Assembly (NCBI RefSeq): GCF_004798865.1 | Contig: NW_025335268.1 | Location: 93,917,136 to 93,981,135 of the forward strand | Length of the DNA: 64,000 nt | Reading direction: 5' to 3' | Source of the DNA: Varanus komodoensis | Taxonomy: Eukaryota; Chordata; Lepidosauria; Squamata; Varanidae | Part shown: positions 44,301-57,024 of the stretch, one piece after another | Layout: each line of letters opens with the position of its first letter | Numbering within the stretch: position 1 is the stretch's first letter | The notes under the pieces: model-generated | The model's input: only the letters and a program-made list of their open reading frames with translations | Database searches by the model: none | Told to the model about the DNA's origin: nothing | Position numbers and translations under genes: made by a program

Positions 44301-45591
44301 TTTTTTTTTTTTTTTAAACACTTAAGAGAAGTGTTTAGAAAAATCTCTGGGCCATGAAATAACATACACCTAGGAGGGACAGATACCTTTAACTCAGCTT
44401 AAAAGCCTGTTTTGGAAAAAGAACTCCTTGTTATGTGCTGAGGTTACTTGTTGAAGTTCTGCACTGTCAACGATAAAGAAGATGCTTTCCCCTTAAGACT
44501 TTCCCCTTTGTGTGTGCTGTGGGTTTCTGTGTTGCTAACTTTAGGTGAAGGAGAGAAAGGATCAATAAATGTTTTATATATTAATGTACATTTTAGTAGC
44601 AATTGATGGTGCCAGAGATGCTGGTACTCCTTAACCAGGAACAAGGTAATAGCCATGCTCAGTGAAGGCTCCTGTGGGCAGAACACAGTGGTGCCATTGG
44701 AAGACCCAAGCCTTACTCAGACGGCCTCCCAAACGCAGCAGGGCTAGTTAGTAAAGACATATCTAAAGAGGCTTACCACCAGCAGACCATTATATCCAGT
44801 CTCTAAAATATTTAAGTGTATCACTGGGAAAAGTGATTCCTCCTTGCTCGAGCAGATTTTTTCCCTCCTCTGCATCTGGTCCTGTATTTCATTTGCATGT
44901 CATTTTTAATGTATAAATCGCATTGCTTCATTGCAACATTCAGGATGATTTACAGCCCACGGAAGTGACACCCATCATCCTAGAACCATTCGATGCGATG
45001 GAAGACGCGCCAGTCCTGGGTGCGGGGCGGGGGCGGGGGAGCCGCGGCATGTGGACAGGTCCGGCTCGTTCTGCGCGAGGGGCCTGGCAGGCAGGAGACC
45101 TGAGTGCGGGACACTGAAAGGCTGTTCTGTGATCAGCCCAGTTCCGCCCCTTCGCGAGCCGGTCAACTTGCAAAGAGGGTTAATCATTGTTCTGCAGCTA
45201 GCAATGCACGCTTTTCTCCGGAAAGGACGGGCGCATGAGACACGCGTCTGCCTCAGGTTCCAGTCCTGGACTCTGCGGAGGATGCAGGCGCTGCGGGGCA
45301 AAGAGGGGCCAAAGGGGAAGGGAGAAAAGCTTCCCTAAGCGAGGCTGGCCTGCGGTCCGGCTGCGAGGCCGGGGCAAGCTGCAGCCCTGAAGCAATGCGC
45401 TGCCCGCGCCGGGTGCAGGCAGCCCGGTCTTCTAGGCTCCGTCTGAGGCTTGCAGAGTTAAACTAACCCCTCCCACAGAGCCGGACCGTTAAATAGCCGG
45501 CCGCGTGTGCCCCTTCGCAGAGCCGGCAGAAGCTGAGCGGAGGAGACGGCGCGGAGAGGCGAGGGGAGCGGGAGTGGGCACACAGGCGCTG

Positions 45592-45607
45592 ATGGACGAG
45601 CCAAAGG
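45592..45607 (+). CDS. ENTPD1: ENTPD1 exon 1, coding part
   Basis: ENTPD1 (CD39) is a cell-surface ecto-nucleotidase that hydrolyses ATP and ADP to AMP. The exon reads ATG GAC GAG CCA AAG G, then the donor GTAAGA, giving MDEPK plus a split codon. Human ENTPD1 starts MEDTKE, and a G plus AG codon would give the following Glu. Orientation, CpG promoter and place beside TCTN3 agree with the human order. No later exon with the transmembrane helix or the apyrase DAGSSHT motif is visible before the window ends, as expected from the very long first intron. The match is short, so the assignment rests largely on synteny. Confidence 0.7.
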
Positions 45608-45841
45608 GTAAGAGAACAAACTCAGTCGCTCCGAGCGTAGCGGCGAGCCCGCCGCCCCGCTGCCTTCCCAGCCCGACGGGAGCACTGGAGAGGAGCGGGG
45701 GGAGACCGGCCGGGGGGAACTGCTGGCCGTGATGTCAGCCTCCGCACAGACAAAAGTTTGAGGGACTCATGCATATTCATGAGAAGTAGTTTTGCCATTC
45801 AGGAGCTAACTCAGTCAAGGCTTCCGGATGTATCTCCAAGC

Positions 45842-45860
45842 AGCGGCGGCGGCGGCGGCG
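45842..45860. repeat. (CGG)n run in the CpG island
   Basis: Six CGG units lie about 240 bp inside the presumed intron 1. Confidence 0.9.
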
Positions 45861-46684
45861 ACTGCAGAAGCGTACCTAGATGAGGACGCGTCCGCACGTC
45901 GCTTCTGAGATGATACGTGTCCTGTCAAGGAGATTGATTTGGTCTCTTCGACATGCAGCTTTTCTGCATTCCTTCCATGTTGTGAATCTGGCATGGACTT
46001 CTTGCTCCAAGCTTGGATTGTTTGGAAAGGGGCAATGGAAGTTTGTGTCCGCGCGCGTGTGTGTTATAAACAGAAGACTTATCTTGATTTAGAAGGGCAG
46101 AGACCAACGAAAGTGATCGTGGTCTTTGGGTGACTAGTAAGGCCTGAAGAATAGTCTCTAGTGGTGCTGTTATCTTGGATAGAAGATGTTTGGTGTGGGG
46201 AGCAGTGGATTCTAAATGTGCGTTTGACCATGGCCTAGTATGGAGATGCAGAGAGAACAAGGTTATGTGAGAGGGTGATTTCACTCAAGAAGCGAAGCGC
46301 TGCCATTTTCTGCTCATTGGTTGCCCTGTATATTCACATTATCTTCTCTGTCTTATTTTGCATGAATAATCAAATGTGACATATAGTCTGCATGAGAGTT
46401 TCAGGCTCAAATTTAGAGAGGAAACCTAATGCTAGAGGTATTATGCACGGCTTCATTTTTATTTTGTTTTAGTAAAAAGATGATAAAAGTGGTGTAAAAT
46501 CCCTGGGATGGATAGAAATGAATAACCACAACATCTGGATTCACACAAAGTACTATGAATGAGGCAATTGCACAATAAAAGCCTACTCTTGGAGCACTCC
46601 ACCTTTCGGGGGAAAGTTTCCTTATCCCTGTGTTGTTTGTGCTATTGCATCCAAAAGGCAACAATTACATTAAGGGAAATAGTA

Positions 46685-46872
46685 GTTTATGGGCACCGGA
46701 TCACACATTTTGCATGCAAAAAGTCCCAGGTATAATCCCTGACCTTGCCAATTAATAGGGTCAGGTGATGGGAAAGGCTTTTGCTTGAGACCCTGGAGAA
46801 CCGCTGTCATTGCTGGACTACATGGACAAATATTCTGATGTGGAATAAGGCAGCTTCCTTTGTGTGTGGATG
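46685..46872 (+). mobile_element. tRNA-derived SINE, second family
   Basis: TTGCATGCAAAAAGTCCCAGG and ATAATCCCTGACCTTGCC form a box B-like region. GAGACCCTGGAGAACCGCTG, then TAAGGCAGCTTCCTTTG close it. It is the same family as the interrupted copy at 62064-62590 and distinct from the Sauria SINE. Confidence 0.75.
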
Positions 46873-47591
46873 GCCCAAAACAGGTCATGTTAAAAAAGGA
46901 TGCAATGCAGCCAACGCTTTTAAGATTTTACTGCTGGCTGTGCAGAGAAGCGCTTCTCACAAACTACTGGTGTGGAGCAGTGATTCTTTTACAAGACAAG
47001 TGTGTGTCTGGGAGCTGGGAAACTGATGGTGAGAGCATGTCCATCTGCAGCTGTAAATGTACATTGTGGCATTTTGCATTGGGATATATACAGGATAGAT
47101 AGTCCTGGGGCCGAGAGGCAGGTAGGCAGGCCCTGAAGTGAACAGGATGCGCACATCTCTGTTGGCTTGCCTTGTTGGTGGCGGAATGGTTTTTCTGATA
47201 GAAGGCTGTTCTTGTATCATGGCTGAAACTGGGTCGTTGCAACATTTTTTGTCACTTTCCCGACTGCACCTGGATTTGTTTTGTGCTGCTGAGGAAATTG
47301 TGTCGCTGGACTTGTCAACGCCAGAAAGGGTAGATCTCCTATTTGTTGGGGAAAGTCTCTCCCCTTTCTGTGGTAGCCTGGCTTGCAACTTTCCCTTCTG
47401 AAAGGAAACACAGGAGGAGAAACTACTGCAGATAAATGAGTTTGCTTCTGTGTCCAGTGTAGGCTGTTGACTGATTAGTGCAGGAGACTTTTTACTTTGC
47501 GGAGAAAAGGAGAAATACCCAGGAGTTGGTTTGAAGTACTGTACTTGGAAAAGTCTTTGTGCAAGTTGTTTGAAGTGTTCATGCAACTGAT

Positions 47592-47718
47592 GAGAACCTA
47601 ATCTTCCCCAACCTGATGCGCTCTCTGTGTTTTGGAGTGCAATTCCCATCATTTAACCAGTAGGGCACAATGGTAGCTGTAGTCCAAAACATCTGGGGAG
47701 CATTAGGTTGGGCAAGGC
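47592..47718. repeat. Foldback MITE-like element
   Basis: CCCCAACCTGATGC at the left and GCATTAGGTTGGG at the right are inverted ends. Inside, GGAGTGCAATTCCCATCAT pairs loosely with ATGGTAGCTGTAGTCC. It is the same group as 26187-26306. Confidence 0.7.
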
Positions 47719-49830
47719 TGGATTTAAGGAAAATAAGTAGATAGTTTCTGGAAGGGAAAACCCTGCCTCTTGGAACACCCTTATCCATGAAGTTAAAGAG
47801 GGATGTAGTTGTAGTGAAAAGGAACTTTAAAGGGAGATTTGAGTGAGATATGGCAGAATTAGAATTCTATACATATTGCCAGAGGGCTTGAATTAGGGTA
47901 AGACTCTTATCATGCTACATATGTTAATTGCCTTTCCTAGGACCAGGATGTTGGTGTTATCAGCTGCAACTGCAACATACAACAATTGTATGCTGTTGAT
48001 GATTGTTACAGCCTATACAATCTTCATTGAATTTCCTTTTCGCTGCAGTATCTATAGTTCTCCACACCTTCCACCCTATATGTACTATATGTAAATCTGA
48101 AACTCCCATAATACTTTATGTATCTGACAATGGGCCACGGGTTGTAATTCACAAAAGCTTTTGCCAGTATAAATATGTTAGTCTGTAAGATACCATAAGA
48201 CTGTTCTATATGTAGATATATCACTGATTTAGGTTTATGTACAATTATTCTTAGATGGTGGTGCAATTTGGCAATTTTAAATTATGGATTTAATGCACTC
48301 GTTCAATTCCCCCCCCCCCCGCAACATAATGGTCTTACATAATGGGGGAAAATTTTGGGTGCACTTTGTATTACTTCCCTGTCTTCAAAATGTGCTAAGT
48401 ATTTCCGGACCCTCCTGTTCCTTCTGCTGAATGGAGCACTGGACACCCGCCCCCAAGTCCTGCCCTGAGCAAACCACTGCCCTTTGAGTTCTTAGTTCTC
48501 TGTGTTACATGTTAACCAAAGAACTGCGGCACAGCATGGATGATGCCGCACTCTAGGATGGATGTTATTGCCAGTGAGGCTTGGTTGCCGGATTGCCGGA
48601 TGTCCTCGCCAGCTGCAATTGCCTGTTCCCAGATCAGCTGGTTCCAGCCTCCTCTTCATTAGAATGCCCTTGCAACAACAATGGCCCTGGCCCCTCCAGG
48701 TTCCAGACCCACCCAGGGGCAAGTCTGCGCATCCTTATTTGAAATGCAAGTGAGGCTGAGGCGAGGACCTTGGTGGGGTTGGGAGCCCTGGATGCTCGGG
48801 CCAAAGAGCATGCATTCCTTGAAAGCATTCCTGTAGGGCAGTCTGTGACCTGGCTTTCTCACACGAACTGCTCTGGACAGTTCATATTGCAGAGGAGCTT
48901 CTTGTCCTCTTGCATCTCTCCAGCCACACAGATCACGAGAGACTGCACTGCATTATCCGCATCAAGCAAACTGCACCCACCCATACTTCACCTTTTTAAC
49001 TTCCCCCTCGCCGGTGGCAACCAGTAGATAAGAGGTATTTTCCCTGCCCATGGCTGCTGCAGCAATGACCTTGAATGGCAGCATGCAGGCAGAGATATGA
49101 CAGGCAAGGGGGGGGTTTCCCAGCTGGTCTTCAGACCCTTTGAGGAAATACTCCAGATACTAACTTCAGGCTGTCTGAAGCAGGCTTCCCTAAGCTCATA
49201 CCCTCCAGGGGTGTTGGGTTGGCAGAGCTGGCTCAAAACGGGGGGAGCTGCACTCTGATACCATGTTTTATGTATGATTGTAAACCACATTGAGTGCCAT
49301 GTTTCTTAATGGAATGGCAGTGTATAATTAAAGCAAGAGTCAGGACTACATCCGGAGGGCACCAGCTAGAGGGAAGCTCATTTATTTTGTAGTAGAATAA
49401 AAAAGAAGAACCTATTGCTTCTTCATGTGAGTGTGGCTGATGTGTTTCTGGAGGACATAAACTTCTCACAGCACAAAATGCCGCAGAACTGCAGGCTAAA
49501 AGTTTGGCCAAACACTCCCTAACTACTTGCGTCTGCCTTGATGCTAGGCAGTTAACATGCAGATGTTTGACATATAGTTTGCTGCCCAGGTTGGACAACC
49601 CACAAAATTGTTTGATTGCATCAGGGCCTTAATGAGAACCAAGTCAGACTGAAGGCTGTAAGAAGCTGAGAATGTAAGGACTGGTACATTCTCTCACATT
49701 AAAATTGTGGTTTCATGCTGAAATTCTTGATTGTCAAAATGATAGTGTCAAATGCCTCATTTTAAAACCGATTTGGAAAGAGGAAAAGAGAAAGGAAACC
49801 AGAAAAAGTGGTTACACACACTCATACAGA

Positions 49831-50018
49831 AGGTACCAAAATGTATACACATTTTAAGAAAGGAAAAACCTGCATTAAAAACTGTTGCATGGTGACACTA
49901 GCATTCATTTGATTGACGCCAACTTTTGAATGTCATACTACGCTTGCTACCATAATTCAACCTCGAAAAGTAACACATAGATAACATCTCTTAAAATGTG
50001 TGTACATTTTTGGCACCC
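49831..50018. mobile_element. Short DNA element with about 28-bp inverted ends
   Basis: The left end AGGTACCAAAATGTATACAC ATTTTAAG (49831-49858) pairs with the right end CTTAAAATGTGTGTACATTT TTGGCACCCT (49990-50018) with a few mismatches. It is 188 bp long with no coding capacity. No convincing target duplication was seen, so the superfamily is open. Confidence 0.75.
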
Positions 50019-51984
50019 TGTTCACTTTCCCCTAATCTTTTCAGACTGATAAATCCACACAATGTAATGAGTGAATGGAGTGCATTGTCATATTGAAAAC
50101 ACTCCATCACAAAGCAAAATAGAGTTCTTCATATTATTTTCAGTTCCTTCAATGAACAGTGAACTGGAATTATTTAGAAACCATTTGCCTTTTATGAAGA
50201 AAGCACTAGCAAGCACTTTGTTACGTTACTTAACATGCTTGAAGAAAGTTTCCTAACAACAATGGCACGTTATAAATATCTTGGCCAGGATGTTATAAGA
50301 GCTGATGGTGTCCTGTTACTTTATAAAGCATTATATTGTTATGGTATCATTTTAGCTAGCATTTTAGCCAAAGGCGTTTTCAGAGAGCCCACCATCAAAA
50401 TCTGAGCAATTCATTAAGAAGTTTTGACTACAGTATGACCAAGTGCTCATGTATCTGAAAGCAAGCCACCATGTAAGAAAACTTCTGGAAGTAGTTCAAG
50501 AAATGGTAAAGAAAGATGTTGGCATATACTGTAAATCCTTCAATGCACTGCATTCATTATGTGAAGAAGGGAAATTTGGACAGACAGAAAGCAATGACTT
50601 GGATTGTTTAATTCTGAGTTGTCTGTGTTGTCATGATGTATGAAGGCAGCTGTACTAACAAAGAATAGTTTTGTATTATTAGAATAGTATATAATAGAAT
50701 TAAATAGAATTGTAGCCACAGATGGCTTGTTGCTGGGTTGTGAATTCTGGGTTTTTGTAAGCATGTGTTGTCATTGTGTGTGAACCTAGAATTGTGGGTT
50801 ATTCTTGGATTGCTTTGCCAGGCTGCAGAGGCAATAGGCAAGAATGATAAAAAACCTCAGCCCTTCTACTTACCAGTACAATAGTGTCACAAAAGCATTT
50901 AGAATACAGAGAAGGAATGAGGAAACAACCAACCAGGGGCTGAGGAAACAAAGCATGGCTTGTCTGATCATCTGTCAGACAAACCCTGGGTACAGCAACA
51001 AACCATGGGTTAAGTAAATGTGTGAACCAGGTCCTTATTCAGTTCTCACATAATGACAATCCAAAGTATGGGTTGAATATGGGTTGTGGTTGAACTGTGG
51101 GTGGTTACATGCAAATCCTATACTTTGGGTAACTGTGAGTTGTTAAGTACAAATTCAAAGTTCAAAACCTTAAAAACAAACTATGAATTCCTTCCTAGGT
51201 TGTTCATGTTTAACAACCCATAGTTCAATACTGGTGCAGGATTTACACATTACAGCATTTCTTTATTTCTGTACCACCCCAGAGCTGAAGCTTTCTCACT
51301 GGTTTACAACAATCCATAAAACAAACAATAACGTAGAATAAGCATATTGCAAAAGCAGAAAAAATATTTAAAAGTTTAAAATAAACAATGTCAAGAATGA
51401 CTCAACAACCCACAATTCAACCCTAACCTGTACTTAGCCCATATTCTAGGTGGTTGTTAGATGCAAGTCAGGCTATTGTCATGCCACTCCATGCATGTCT
51501 GTATAGATCAGGAACTAAACAACATATCATTTGGAACATGTTATAGGTTTCCAATCAGCATTTACAGAATAAAGAGAATTTGAAAGGCAGGTACTGTTCT
51601 GTGGAATACCATGAAGCTTGAATTTTCTGCAATAAGAGAGAACAAACTAAACATCATTAGTAAACCCCAATATATAAGCAGAATAGGAGAGCTCAGCTTG
51701 AGTGTGGGTGAGGCATACCTCCTATGATGTGTGTCTAAAAACTGTAGATTTACATCTTTGTGCTTTCATATTTTTTAATCTGGCTGTGCTCTTATACTCC
51801 TACTTAGCAAGACCTATGCTGTCTGCAGTATTTATTGACTCTTCCTTAACAGTTTTGAATATAGAATATGGACTACATCGTGTCTTGCTTGCTGTGTATT
51901 AGCTGTTATGGATTGGTTGGACTTGTTAGTTCTTATCTTTGGAATTGCCATCCTTTGGTCACTTAGTTTTTATGGAGAATTAAG

Positions 51985-53487
51985 ATGACATTATTGTTGG
52001 AGCTGGTGGTAGTTGGGCAGCTCCAGACACTCTTGGGTGATTATCGGGATCCATTTCAATTGGGCTTCAGACCAGGGTTTGGGACAGAGACTGCTTTGGT
52101 TGCCCTGTGTGATAACCTTTGCAGGAAGAAAGACAGCGGGAGTGCAACCCTGTTGATTCTCCTGGAACTCTCAGCAGGTTTTGACACCATCAACTGTGGT
52201 GTCCTTCTGGGCAGGTTTGCTGGTTTGGGATGTGGGGGCACTGCTCTGCAGTGGTTCCACACCTGTCTGGCTGACTATGTCCAGAAGGTGGTCCATGGGG
52301 TTCCACAGGGCTCTATACTGTCCCCCGTGCTGTTCAACATTTACATGAAACTGCTGGAAAAGGTCATCTGGAGGTTTGGGCTGAGCTATCAGCAGTGTGC
52401 TGATGATAATCAGTTCTACCTCTCTTTTACATCCAATCCAGGTGAAGCAGTCTCTGTCCTGAATCAGCATCTGGGCTTGATAATGGACTGGATGAGGGTC
52501 AGTGAACTGAAATTCAAACTAGACAAGATGGAAGTGCTGTTGGTAGGTGGTTTGTCTACTGGGTTGGGTGGGCATCACCATGTCCTGAATGGCACTGCGC
52601 TCCCCCTAAAGGAGAGGGTCTGCAGCTTGGAGGTGCGCCAGGATACAAATCTATCTCTAGAGGCCCAATTGGACTTGGTGGCCAGGAGCACCTTTCAGCT
52701 GTGGCAAATATACCTTCTATGCCTCTACCTGGATAGAAGGAGCTTGGCTACAGTTACTCATGCATTGGTAACATCTACGTTAGATTACTGTAATGCACTC
52801 TATGTGGGGCTGCCTTTGAAGATGGCCAAGAGACTTCAACTTGTTCAAGATAGGGCTGTACAATTAGTATCTGGTGCCAGCTCGCAGGACTATAGAACAC
52901 CAATTTTATGTAAGCTTCATTGGCTACCAGTTGAAGTCTGGGCACAATTTAAAGCTCTTGTTTTAACACATAAAGTCCTTAATGGCTTAGGATCTGGTTA
53001 ACTGAAGGACCATCTTCTCCCTTATATACTTATCCACGCATTAAGATCTGGGCAAGAGGCTCTTCTGAAAGAGACATCCCACGAGGAGCTAAGAGGGATG
53101 GTGAATAGAAGGGCCTTCTTGGTGTCTGCCCCCCACTTATGGAACCGGCTTCCCAGAGAAACTTGCTTGGTACCAACCCTGTTCTCATTTTGATGGCAGA
53201 TGAAACATTACTCTTCTCCACTCATTTTAACAATTAATTTTAAGATTATTTAACCAATTTTAGTAGATCATTAATGCTTGTCCTTCTCATCCAGATATGA
53301 CTTAGAATTATCACTGTTAAATTATTACTATTGTTATTCATATTTTATTGATGGTTTTTAGTGTTTTTATTGATTTGCAATTAATTTTTTGTATTCTGGC
53401 TTTGCTGATTGATGTACACTGCCTAGGGAGCCCTTCAGACTACTTGGTGGCATATAAATATAATAATACATAATAAATAAAATGGTC
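51985..53487 (+). mobile_element. L2 LINE, 338-codon open RT frame and 3' end
   Basis: The frame 51985-53001 is open for 338 codons and covers RT and the C-terminal domain: DPFQLGFRPGFGTETALVAL, then LLELSAGFDT, HGVPQGSILSPVLFNIYM, CADDNQFYLS and TLDYCNALYVGLPLK with LHWLPVEVWAQFKALVLTH. Motif A has Glu where the catalytic Asp of LDLSAAFDT is expected. The catalytic box is CADDN instead of YADDT, and about 15 residues before GVPQGS are missing. It should therefore be inactive despite the open frame. The L2 3' tail follows to about 53487. The 5' part, including the endonuclease, is absent. Confidence 0.93.
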
Positions 53488-54889
53488 AAATCATTGCAGT
53501 CCAGGGTGTTCTTTATTGTCCTCCTATTTGTTCCTCTGACCTGAGTTGAATGTGTTTGGCTGCGTGTACTTAATGCAGCCAGAAGAATTTCTGGATTGCA
53601 TTCAGAGCTGGTGGCAGGAGGCGGCAAGATTGGGGCCCACGGACATCAGGGGGCTTTCCTTGTCTTCACCGTGGCCGCCTGCTCATTCAGCTGTCTTTTG
53701 CCCTGGTCCAGACAGCAGAGGAAATGTGAAGAAGGCCACAGGGGGCTATGAAGCTGGGTTCTGTTCAAGGCTTTAGAACATATCATTGGAAACTTCGGGG
53801 ATGGGCATAGTAGTGAAAGGGCACCTTGAAAAAAGGGGACAGTCTGTGTAAGCCACTACAACTTCTTAGAACCCTGAGAGGCACCATTTCTCCAGGTGCC
53901 TGACACAACCCCACAAAAAAGCATCAATTCCACCGCAACTCCTTACATGTGGAGGATGCGTACTCCTTAATGACTGTACTACCTGCTATCAAATGTGGAC
54001 GTCATGGGTACCAGGAATGTGGGGGCTTTGGCTGAAATACAGAAAGAGAGAGCACCTAGGCAGCCGTCTCTCTCAGTCACCCACCCACCCCTGCCAATTA
54101 TCTAGGCCAGGGTTAGACCTGTGGTCTTTTAGATATTGGTGGACTCCGGTCAGCAGAGCCAATGGCCAGTTCTGTAGGTTGCCCACCCTCATTTAGCCAC
54201 ATGGACTCCCTGTTGTATCTGCTGACCATTCCCGATCATATTTGTCTTACATCTCACAGCAAGCAAAGATGCTGTTCACTCTTTTGCTTTCTGGTTCTAA
54301 TTTTATATAGCCAGCATTTCTTACTGGGTATGCTGTTAACACAGCAGCAACTCTCTGAGATGGGTGACAGAACTGGAAATGAAAGTGGGAGACTCAAGGG
54401 ACAGCCTGGAGGGGGGCGGGGGACAGGGCAAGTGCAGCATCTGCCATAGTTGATTTTTAATTAGGTTTAACCATCTGTTTCTTTTGGGAGTGAACTCACT
54501 CCTGCATCAGTCATAAATACCAGTGTGCCACGGGAAAAGCGGTAGAATAGACTCGGCTTATAATTGTTGCTGTGGAGGCTGGTTGACCATTTCTGCTGGG
54601 TGGATTGCTGGGACCTAGTGCTTCTGCGATGGCTTCCTGGGGGCGAGGACTCTCTCAGCTGAGCCGCTGTGGGTGCCCAGCATGAGCCCCCTTCCTCACC
54701 GAGTCTCGCCTTCTTGCAGAACCACACCCCATTGTGGGGGTCAAAGTAATGGCCACATTCTTAAAAGGTTGCAAAACACTCTGAGGAGCTGAGGGTCGAA
54801 GAAGAGAACATCCATCTTCTGGATAAGAAATAGGTGACCATGACATAAACTCCAAGCGGCTCCTTGGCGCCCCTTGTAAAAGGGACGTA

Positions 54890-55215
54890 AGAGACTGCAC
54901 TGAAATTGGGGCGGGCTCCAGGGGCTTGAGGGCAATGGGGGCCCTTCCTCTGTGAGGTCACCTTCCCACTGCCATTGCCACAAGCTGCTCTTGCTGCGCA
55001 TCCTCCCGCGTCACTGTTACCACCCGCTTGCCTGGCAAGCAGCGAGCCCGTGGGCAAGGGGCAGGAGCACTGCTGCTCCTTCCTCACATTCCCTCTGGTG
55101 CCTGGACCAGGGCAAAAGGCAGCCGAACGAGCAGGCGGCCACGGTGAAGGGAAGGAAGGCCCCGGCTTACGTGCAGGTCCTTAGTGCATGCCCAGCCATG
55201 CCTACGCAGGATGCC
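54890..55215. repeat. GC-rich repeat related to 62095-62410
   Basis: CCATTGCCACAAGCTGCTCT TGCTGCGCATCCTCC and, later, ACGGTGAAGGGAAGGAAGGC are collinear with a GC-rich segment at 62150-62345. The family is not recognised. Confidence 0.6.
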
Positions 55216-56359
55216 GGCCTCGAGCTCAAATGGCACTGCAAGCCATGATTGGAAGGTCTAAGGCTGTTCATCCTACCCTGCTCCAGTCATCGCAAAGCCT
55301 TTCAAGCACCTGAAGTCTTGGATCACCTTGGGACACGCCTGTATAGTTCCCATCCCTTGCTCCCACTCTCTAGCTTTCGACTTGCCTGCTAACCTCACCA
55401 AGGTGATTATCAGGCTCCCTGCATCAAGCCGTTTTGAACGTCCAGAAGTTGCACCTGCCCATATTAGCATGTGGTCTACGGAACACAGCGTGTCTTACGT
55501 CATAACAGTAATTGTGGGTGAAATCAAACAAGGCCATGATATTGCAAACAGAGATGCTTTTAAACATCATAGATAAGAACAGCCAGTCCCTTGTGAGTAA
55601 ATACTGCTGTTTATGGATCCAATCCATCTCTGGACCTTTTGTTCTTAAAAGCCACCTTTGAACCATGGCAGGCCTGGGAACCAACATTCCAAATCCTTCT
55701 GGGTTCTTAACGCTTGCCCAACTCTGGGAAATTCCGAACTGAGCTTTGTACAAATGTAGAACTCATACGTGTGACTACCAATGAGGTTGCAAAGTGGACT
55801 GCATTATACATGGGTAAGTGATGGTGATCTTAATTCACTCTGTTTTTGTTTAGCTACCTTAAGTTAACATAGTGTGTTAAGCTGCTGTGAGCTTAGTTCT
55901 GCCTGAGCAGCACTTCAGGACTCCAGTACGTGGTCGTCGTCTTACTCTCCTTGCAGTGTCTCATGACTGCATTTCTGCACCCTAGTAGCTTATGAGGCTT
56001 CCCTCCAATAGCTGTTTTGAATCTCAGCCCGGCTAAGGGATCTCTCAAGGCCACACCTGGTGTTCGTGCACTGTTGTTCTGAAATTTGTTAACTTGCAAC
56101 AGGCAACCTAAAAGCCATGCTGTGATTTGAATGGGCATGCACTGGGATGAACTAACGTTTGCAGATCTCAGGGATGTAGAATTCTGCATTGCACCAAGCT
56201 TCTTTGGTTCTGAATGCACCTGTGTTCTTGGTGCCCTTTAATGAAAGTGCCTTTAAAGATAAAATCCTCCCCGTTGACTGAGAAATGCTGGACAGTGTGC
56301 ATCTTTTTTCTGCTTAAACACGCAAAGGATTATGTCTGATGATGATGATTTTGATGACG

Positions 56360-56592
56360 ATGATTTCCCACTTTTTTCTTACAAAAAAGCTCAAAGTGGC
56401 TTACATCATTCTCTTTCTCCTGCTCTCAGTCTTATCCCCAGAACAACAACCTTGTGAGGTAGGTTGAGCTGAGAGTCTGTGACTGGCCCAAAGTTACCGA
56501 CTTGACTCCATGTCTGAACAGCGACTAGAACCTGGGCACCTGAGTCCCAGTCCCACACTCTTACCCACTACTCCACACTGGCTCTATTAGAA
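56360..56592 (-). mobile_element. tRNA-derived SINE (Sauria type, minus)
   Basis: On the minus strand it runs from AGAGCCAGTGTGGAGTAGTG through CAGGTTCTAGTCGC and GGCCAGTCACAGACTCTCAG to AACCTACCTCACAAGGTTGT and the tail. It is full length. Confidence 0.88.
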
Positions 56593-57024
56593 GCAGTGCC
56601 ACTTTAGACCCAGCAACTCTCTGTGTGGATAAATTCCTTGAACCTCAAGTGGTTGAAGAAGGGAGCCTCCATTCTCATCAAATGGAGCCCTTCCTCTGCC
56701 CAGTTCCAGCAAGATTCTCACAAAGACAAAAAAAAAAAAAAAAACCCTGTAGAGACTGGCCCTTTCCTTTTGCAGCACACACTTTTTATTGGTTTAAATG
56801 TCTTAGGTTACGCTATAGTCACTGTCTTAGTGGGGGAAAGATAACATCGAAATGCTTAAATAAACAAATGGAATAGGGCATCATGACAGAACTGCGATTC
56901 AAGTATAGTAAATGTGGTTGCACTGCGCTCGGTGACCTCATTTAATCATGGCTTCCTTATCAGCCTAAAATTTCAGTGACTGTGAAATCTGCAGATCTTC
57001 TCACAATAGACACAGCAGGAGAGC

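Larger units (their letters stand above)
39661..44980. other. Intergenic DNA upstream of ENTPD1
   Basis: No exon was recognised. It contains the foldback at 40661-40781, a SINE at 41255-41370 and a LINE tail near 43480-43590. The remainder looks unique and AT-rich. Confidence 0.55.
44981..45910 (+). promoter_or_regulatory. ENTPD1: CpG island promoter, probable ENTPD1
   Basis: A GC- and CpG-rich block of about 0.9 kb contains (CGG)n at 45842-45860. TTAAATAG at 45489-45496 is a TATA-like box about 30 bp before the likely start near 45520. From there no ATG occurs before the predicted start codon at 45592. Confidence 0.7.

Noticed and set aside
44923-45732. Several 60-108-codon frames in the ENTPD1 CpG island
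   Set aside because: GC-rich DNA has few stops; none has a domain, and they overlap on both strands.
46957-47652. A 231-codon minus frame
   Set aside because: It has no recognisable domain or repeat structure and lies in presumed intron. Composition is Ser/Gln-rich as expected by chance; I found no start context or splice signals to support it.
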